Source: an uncultured Campylobacter sp. (GTDB taxonomy: Bacteria > Campylobacterota > Campylobacteria > Campylobacterales > Campylobacteraceae). Taken from it: a stretch of 9,894 bases of DNA. This document shows, piece after piece, positions 7,155 to 9,894 of this stretch (positions are counted from its first letter, which is position 1; each line of letters starts with the position of its first letter). The notes beneath the pieces are model-generated. The model saw only the letters and a program-made list of their open reading frames with translations, was not told the DNA's origin and searched no databases. Location of the stretch: the NCBI RefSeq assembly GCF_937890585.1, contig NZ_CALACG010000318.1:1-9894 (forward strand), read 5' to 3'. Position numbers and translations under genes: made by a program.

Positions 7155-7382
7155 ATGGCAACAGTAGTAAGACTAACAAGAATGGGACGTAAAAAAAGGC
7201 CTTTTTATCGTATAGTTGTTACAGATAGCAGAAAAAGACGCGATAGCGGTTGGATAGAGAGCATTGGTTATTACAACCCTATGGTTGAGCCAAATGTTAT
7301 AAATTTCAACAAAGAGAGATTGGATTACTGGAAAAGCGTTGGTGCTAAACTTAGCGACAGAGTTGCACAAATTACAAAATAA
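7155..7382 (+). CDS. rpsP: 30S ribosomal protein S16
   Basis: S16 binds 16S rRNA in the 30S body and assists assembly. The 75-residue product has the family's full length and opens with the typical [22 protein letters not shown], followed by [22 protein letters not shown] at 7155 is chosen over an in-frame TTG at 7080: the latter would add 25 unrelated residues through the intercistronic hairpin, while GAGGAG (7141-7146) is correctly placed for 7155. Its last base is the first base of the next start codon, so translation of the KH protein is coupled to it. The order rpsP-KH-rimM-trmD-rplS is widely conserved in bacteria. Confidence 0.98.
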   Translation: MATVVRLTRMGRKKRPFYRIVVTDSRKRRDSGWIESIGYYNPMVEPNVINFNKERLDYWKSVGAKLSDRVAQITK

Positions 7383-7624
7383 TGGTTGAAAATTTTTTAT
7401 ATGAATACGCCAAGCTGATAGCTGATTTTCCTGAAAAGGTAACTATCGAGCGTCAAGAGCTTGGTGAAAATTTTGTCGAGATCATTATAAGTGCCGATAA
7501 GGTTGATACTGGAAAACTTATTGGCAAAGACGGCAAAATGATAAATGCTATAAAGACCGTTATTATTGGCTGTAAAGCCAAAGACAATACAAGTTATAGA
7601 GTAACGGTAAAAGCTATTGAATAG
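7382..7624 (+). CDS. khpA: KhpA-type KH-domain RNA-binding protein
   Basis: An 80-residue single KH-domain protein (UPF0109/YlqC family). The KH signature is present: V-E-I-I-I-S strand, then I-G-K-D-G-K-M-I-N-A-I-K with the RNA-contacting G-x-x-G loop at residues 48-51 (G-K-D-G). KhpA proteins bind RNA broadly, often as a dimer or with KhpB, and affect cell division or sRNA networks in Gram-positive bacteria. The function in Campylobacter is not something I can state. The gene starts at ATG 7382, using the last A of the rpsP stop codon, without a separate ribosome site, so it depends on coupling. Placement between rpsP and rimM is the classic context and matches C. jejuni Cj0711 and H. pylori HP1150. 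Confidence 0.94.
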   Translation: MVENFLYEYAKLIADFPEKVTIERQELGENFVEIIISADKVDTGKLIGKDGKMINAIKTVIIGCKAKDNTSYRVTVKAIE

Positions 7625-8147
7625 TGATATTGTTGAAGTCGCTACCATCGGGAGATGTGTTGGTTTAAAGGGCTACTTGAAGCTTCATAACAAGAGCGAC
7701 TTCCCAGAACAATTTAAAAAAGGCGCAACCTTTTTTGATAAAAACAATGATCAGCTCATCATAAAAGACTATAATAGACAAAAAGAGCTGGTTTTGTTTG
7801 AAAATTTTGATGACTTAGACCTTGCCAAAACACTTGTAAATAGGACTATCTATACTACAAAAGAGCTCACTAGAAAAAACTGTAAACTAAAAAAAGATGA
7901 GTTTTTTCAGTTTGATATTATTGGATTAAAAGTTGTAGAAAATGGTGAAATTTTGGGCATTGTAGAAGATATCCAAGATAATTTTGCAAATTCACTTTTA
8001 TACATAAAAACAGACGAAGAGCTTATCGTAGCCGGCAAACCAAAGAATTTCTACATTCCATATTTGGAGTATTTTATCGAAAGCGTAAATTTGGATAGTG
8101 GAGAGATTTTGGTAAAAGGCACTAGAGATATCTTAGAAAATTCATGA
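7617..8147 (+). CDS. rimM: RimM, 16S rRNA processing / 30S maturation factor
   Basis: RimM binds S19 and free 30S subunits and assists maturation of the 16S 3' (head) domain. The 176-residue product has the N-terminal RimM barrel with [17 protein letters not shown] (8-24) and a C-terminal PRC barrel opening with [15 protein letters not shown] (92-106) and containing [10 protein letters not shown] (145-154). The best start is TTG at 7617, which overlaps the KH gene by eight bases. No in-frame ATG or GTG occurs before the conserved barrel, and TTG gives a normal short N-terminus. The ribosome site is weak, so coupled reinitiation is likely. The sequence is divergent from gammaproteobacterial RimM, as is usual in this lineage, but the family and context are secure. 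Confidence 0.95.
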   Translation: MNSDIVEVATIGRCVGLKGYLKLHNKSDFPEQFKKGATFFDKNNDQLIIKDYNRQKELVLFENFDDLDLAKTLVNRTIYTTKELTRKNCKLKKDEFFQFDIIGLKVVENGEILGIVEDIQDNFANSLLYIKTDEELIVAGKPKNFYIPYLEYFIESVNLDSGEILVKGTRDILENS

Positions 8148-8836
8148 AATTTACGTTTATTACACTTTTTGAAAATTTAGTTAAACCTTACTTTTGTGAT
8201 TCTATTTTAAAACGTGCGATTAGTAATAAATTTATAGAAATTGATTTCATAAATCCAAGAAATTTTACCAACGATAAGCATAATAAAGTTGATGATTATA
8301 TGATCGGAGGCGGAGCAGGGCTTTTGATGTTTCCACAGCCTTTGGATGAGTCGATCAAATTTGTAAAAGAAAAAGATAAAAATACTCATGTGATTTTTTT
8401 GACGCCAGCCGGTAAAAAATTTAGTCAAAATGATGCAAAAAGGCTCTCTAAAAAAGATCATATTTGTTTTGTTTGTAGTAGATACGAAGGACTTGATGAG
8501 AGGGTTGTCGAGCTATGGGCGGACGAAGTTTTTTGCATAGGTGATTTTATTTTAACTGGTGGAGAGTTACCTGCACTTTGTATGAGTGATGCGATATCAA
8601 GAAACGTACCTGGGGTTTTAGGAAACGACATGAGTCTTGAAGTAGAGAGTTTTGAGGGTAATCTGCTTGAAGCTCCATCTTTTACAAAACCTGATAATTT
8701 TAGATCCATCTTTGTGGTTTCAGAGTTTTTAAAGGGTAATCATGCTAAAATCCACAACTTAAAAAATAAGATGGCTCACTGCAAAACAAGGTACTTTCGC
8801 CCTGATTTATATCAAAAGCTAAAGCCACATAAATAA
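8144..8836 (+). CDS. trmD: TrmD, tRNA (guanine-37-N1)-methyltransferase
   Basis: SPOUT-class methyltransferase that makes m1G37 next to the anticodon using S-adenosylmethionine, preventing +1 frameshifting. The 230-residue protein has the trefoil-knot blocks L-T-P-A-G-K-K-F (86-93), [10 protein letters not shown] (111-120; the usual form is C-G-R-Y-E-G) and [12 protein letters not shown] (133-144). It also has D-Y-M-I-G-G-G-A-G (51-59) near the N-terminus and G-N-H-A-K-I (198-203) near the end. Arg153 matches E. coli Arg154, but the residue equivalent to the proposed general base Asp169 is Glu168 (in V-E-S-F), at the same spacing. ATG 8144 overlaps the rimM stop as ATGA, with no clear ribosome site. 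At 230 residues it is slightly shorter than the E. coli enzyme because of a shorter C-terminus. Confidence 0.97.
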   Translation: MKFTFITLFENLVKPYFCDSILKRAISNKFIEIDFINPRNFTNDKHNKVDDYMIGGGAGLLMFPQPLDESIKFVKEKDKNTHVIFLTPAGKKFSQNDAKRLSKKDHICFVCSRYEGLDERVVELWADEVFCIGDFILTGGELPALCMSDAISRNVPGVLGNDMSLEVESFEGNLLEAPSFTKPDNFRSIFVVSEFLKGNHAKIHNLKNKMAHCKTRYFRPDLYQKLKPHK

Positions 8837-8844
8837 GGAAAAAC

Positions 8845-9201
8845 ATGAGAAATAAATACATTGAAGCGTTTGAAAATGCTCAAATTGCTGGTAAGAATAT
8901 CCCTGACTTCCGTGCAGGTGATACATTGCGTGTGGCTACTCGTATTCATGAGGGCGACAAAACAAGAATTCAAAATTTTGAAGGCATTTGTATAGCTAGA
9001 CGTGGTAGCGGTACTGGCGAAACATTTATCATCAGAAAAATCGGCGCTAACAGCGTTGGTGTTGAGAGAATTTTCCCAATATTTAGTGACTCTATAGAAG
9101 AGATAAAGGTTCTTAGAAAAGGTCGTGTTAGAAGAGCTAAGCTATTCTACCTACGCGAACTACGCGGTAAAGCAGCTAAGATCCGCGAACTTAGAAAATA
9201 A
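8845..9201 (+). CDS. rplS: 50S ribosomal protein L19
   Basis: L19 sits at the 30S-50S interface. The 118-residue product has the usual length and the family blocks F-R-A-G-D-T-L-R-V (22-30), [16 protein letters not shown] (41-56), [18 protein letters not shown] (72-81), and the basic end [23 protein letters not shown] (91-113). The ATG has a good AAGGA (8835-8839) that overlaps the trmD stop codon, so it can be initiated at a higher rate than trmD, consistent with the need for more ribosomal protein than methyltransferase. It is the last gene of the operon and is followed seven bases later by a terminator hairpin. Confidence 0.98.
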   Translation: MRNKYIEAFENAQIAGKNIPDFRAGDTLRVATRIHEGDKTRIQNFEGICIARRGSGTGETFIIRKIGANSVGVERIFPIFSDSIEEIKVLRKGRVRRAKLFYLRELRGKAAKIRELRK

Positions 9202-9207
9202 AACTCT

Positions 9208-9236
9208 TTCCCTGAATTTTTCAGGGAATCTCTTTT
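9208..9236 (+). terminator. Rho-independent terminator after rplS
   Basis: A perfect 9-bp inverted repeat, TTCCCTGAA (9208-9216) and TTCAGGGAA (9220-9228), encloses a three-base loop and is followed by TCTCTTTT (9229-9236). It starts seven bases after the L19 stop. This is a clear end of the rpsP-rplS transcript and separates it from the ComEA-like gene. The T-tract is broken by two C residues, so some readthrough is possible. Confidence 0.88.
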
Positions 9237-9270
9237 AATAAAACTTTTTCGAAATAATTTTTACAACAAT

Positions 9271-9289
9271 TACGTTTATACTTCATTAA
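9271..9289 (+). promoter_or_regulatory. Candidate sigma-70 promoter of the ComEA-like gene
   Basis: TATACT at 9277-9282 matches the -10 consensus at five of six positions and is preceded by an A/T-rich tract (about 9251-9263), which in Campylobacter often stands in for a -35 box. A start near 9289 would give a leader of about 50 bases before the ATG. It lies downstream of the rplS terminator, where a new promoter is needed. A better -35 (TTTACA at 9260-9265) is too close to pair with it. Confidence 0.5.
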
Positions 9290-9338
9290 CTGCTCTTTGA
9301 TACACTTCGGTTTCTAATTTATTTATTAAGGAATAAAA

Positions 9339-9860
9339 ATGACAAAAATATTGTTATCATTAGCAGCAGTTGCTTCTTTGGCTATGGCAGCAATCAACCT
9401 AAACACAGCTACAAAAGAGGAGCTTATGAGCCTTGATGGTATTGGTAGCGCAAAAGCAGATGCGATCATTGAGTACAGGAAAGCAAACAAATTTAACTCG
9501 ATTGATGATCTAAAAAATGTAAATGGTATTGGTGATAAAACTTTTGATAACCTCAAAGGTGAAATTTCTACAACCGGCAAAAGCGAAATAAGCGAAAAAG
9601 CAAAAGCTAGCAAGAAAAAAGTGGGCGATGCAAAAGATGAGATGAAAGATAAGCTTTCTGACAAAAAAGATAAGCTAAAAAATAAAGCATCTAAAACAAA
9701 AGACGAGTTAGGCTCAAGCACAAAAGATGAAAATAGCATGAGTGAAAACGTCAAAGAGAAAAAAGAGATGCTTTCTGATAAAGTAAAAGATAAAAAAGAG
9801 AAGGCTGCTTCAAAAGCTAAATCTAAAAAAGAAGAGTTAAAAGAAAAGCTAGGAAAGTAA
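9339..9860 (+). CDS. Secreted ComEA-like helix-hairpin-helix protein with long lysine-rich tail
   Basis: A 173-residue protein in three parts. Residues 1-18 form a short signal peptide (M-T-K, hydrophobic core, A-M-A-A end), so it is probably periplasmic. Residues 19-76 form a ComEA-type module opening I-N-L-N-T-A-T-K-E-E-L and carrying two helix-hairpin-helix motifs, L-D-G-I-G-S-A-K-A (32-40) and V-N-G-I-G-D-K-T-F (61-69), which bind DNA backbones without sequence preference. Residues 80-173 are a low-complexity tail with 32 Lys and 21 Asp/Glu among 94 residues and no Arg, Pro or aromatics. Two related units (105-124 and 144-167, both opening L-S-D-K) suggest internal duplication. C. jejuni Cj0011c, a ComEA-like protein involved in natural transformation, has the first two parts but, as I recall, is only about 79 residues. 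ATG is preceded by AAGGA (9328-9332). A role in DNA uptake is inferred from family; the tail's role is unknown. Confidence 0.88.
   Translation: MTKILLSLAAVASLAMAAINLNTATKEELMSLDGIGSAKADAIIEYRKANKFNSIDDLKNVNGIGDKTFDNLKGEISTTGKSEISEKAKASKKKVGDAKDEMKDKLSDKKDKLKNKASKTKDELGSSTKDENSMSENVKEKKEMLSDKVKDKKEKAASKAKSKKEELKEKLGK
9651..9839 (+). repeat. Degenerate tandem-like duplication in the lysine-rich tail
   Basis: Bases 9651-9710 (residues 105-124) and 9768-9839 (residues 144-167) encode similar units: L-S-D-K, then a Lys/Asp/Glu run, then K-A-S-K or K-A-A-S-K, then K-x-E-L or K-K-E-E-L. Both share the DNA start CTTTCTGA. The second unit is four residues longer. The units are diverged, so recombination between them would be rare, but the region looks built by duplication of short Lys-rich segments. 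Confidence 0.6.
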
Positions 9861-9894
9861 TTTTAAAATAAGCAAAAACCTACTCGTATTTTAC

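Noticed and set aside
9326..9754. 142-codon open frame on the minus strand opposite the ComEA-like gene
   Set aside because: Its Phe/Ser/Leu-rich product is the expected mirror of a Lys/Glu-rich gene on the other strand. The + strand gene has a signal peptide, two HhH motifs and a ribosome site.
55..9860. CRISPR array, defence island, prophage or other novel accessory system
   Set aside because: No regularly spaced repeats, integrase, transposase or defence motifs were seen. Almost all genes are conserved housekeeping genes in an order known from Campylobacter.
9829..9894. Possible terminator after the ComEA-like gene
   Set aside because: I found no convincing inverted repeat followed by T residues in the 34 bases after the stop codon; the window may end before it.

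Overview
The window reads as a piece of a Campylobacter chromosome. It is AT-rich, all genes lie on the + strand with minimal spacing, and the gene order purE - small hypothetical - glyQ - Nif3-like - zinc-ribbon coiled coil - waaA - RluA-type pseudouridine synthase - ffh - rpsP - KH protein - rimM - trmD - rplS matches, from memory, the C. jejuni Cj0702-Cj0714 block. Differences from C. jejuni (an extra effector-binding-domain gene before glyQ, and a ComEA-like gene with a long lysine-rich tail after rplS) suggest a non-jejuni species. A C. concisus-like member is my best guess, but species is not settled by this window.

Layout. Bases 1-14 match the 3' part of the Tn5/Nextera mosaic end, so the window starts at an assembly edge carrying library adapter. 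Bases 15-44 may be the last codons of a truncated upstream gene. From 55 to 2325 come purine synthesis (purE), a Campylobacterota-type helix-turn-helix/coiled-coil hypothetical, a small effector-binding-domain gene that looks broken by a nonsense codon, and glyQ (glycyl-tRNA synthetase alpha; glyS is not here). From 2332 to 5680 come a Nif3-like metalloprotein, a FlgZ/HP0958-like zinc-ribbon coiled-coil protein, the Kdo transferase WaaA and a pseudouridine synthase. From 5743 to 9201 there is a protein-targeting and ribosome-maturation block: ffh, then rpsP-khpA-rimM-trmD-rplS, closed by a strong intrinsic terminator at 9208-9236. After the terminator, a separate unit with its own candidate promoter encodes a secreted ComEA-like helix-hairpin-helix protein with an unusual lysine-rich C-terminal extension.

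How it works together. Most of the window is informational housekeeping: tRNA charging, rRNA/tRNA modification, 30S maturation, ribosomal proteins and SRP targeting. Envelope (WaaA) and probably flagellar (zinc-ribbon protein) functions are embedded in the same run. Start/stop overlaps (waaA/rluA-type, rpsP/khpA, khpA/rimM, rimM/trmD) indicate translational coupling. I see no CRISPR array, tRNA, rRNA, insertion sequence or prophage gene, and no gene-free stretch over 300 bases. The observations most worth a second look are the ComEA-like protein's tail, the disrupted effector-binding gene, a long hairpin between ffh and rpsP, the very high density of AAATTT words, and the terminal adapter sequence.
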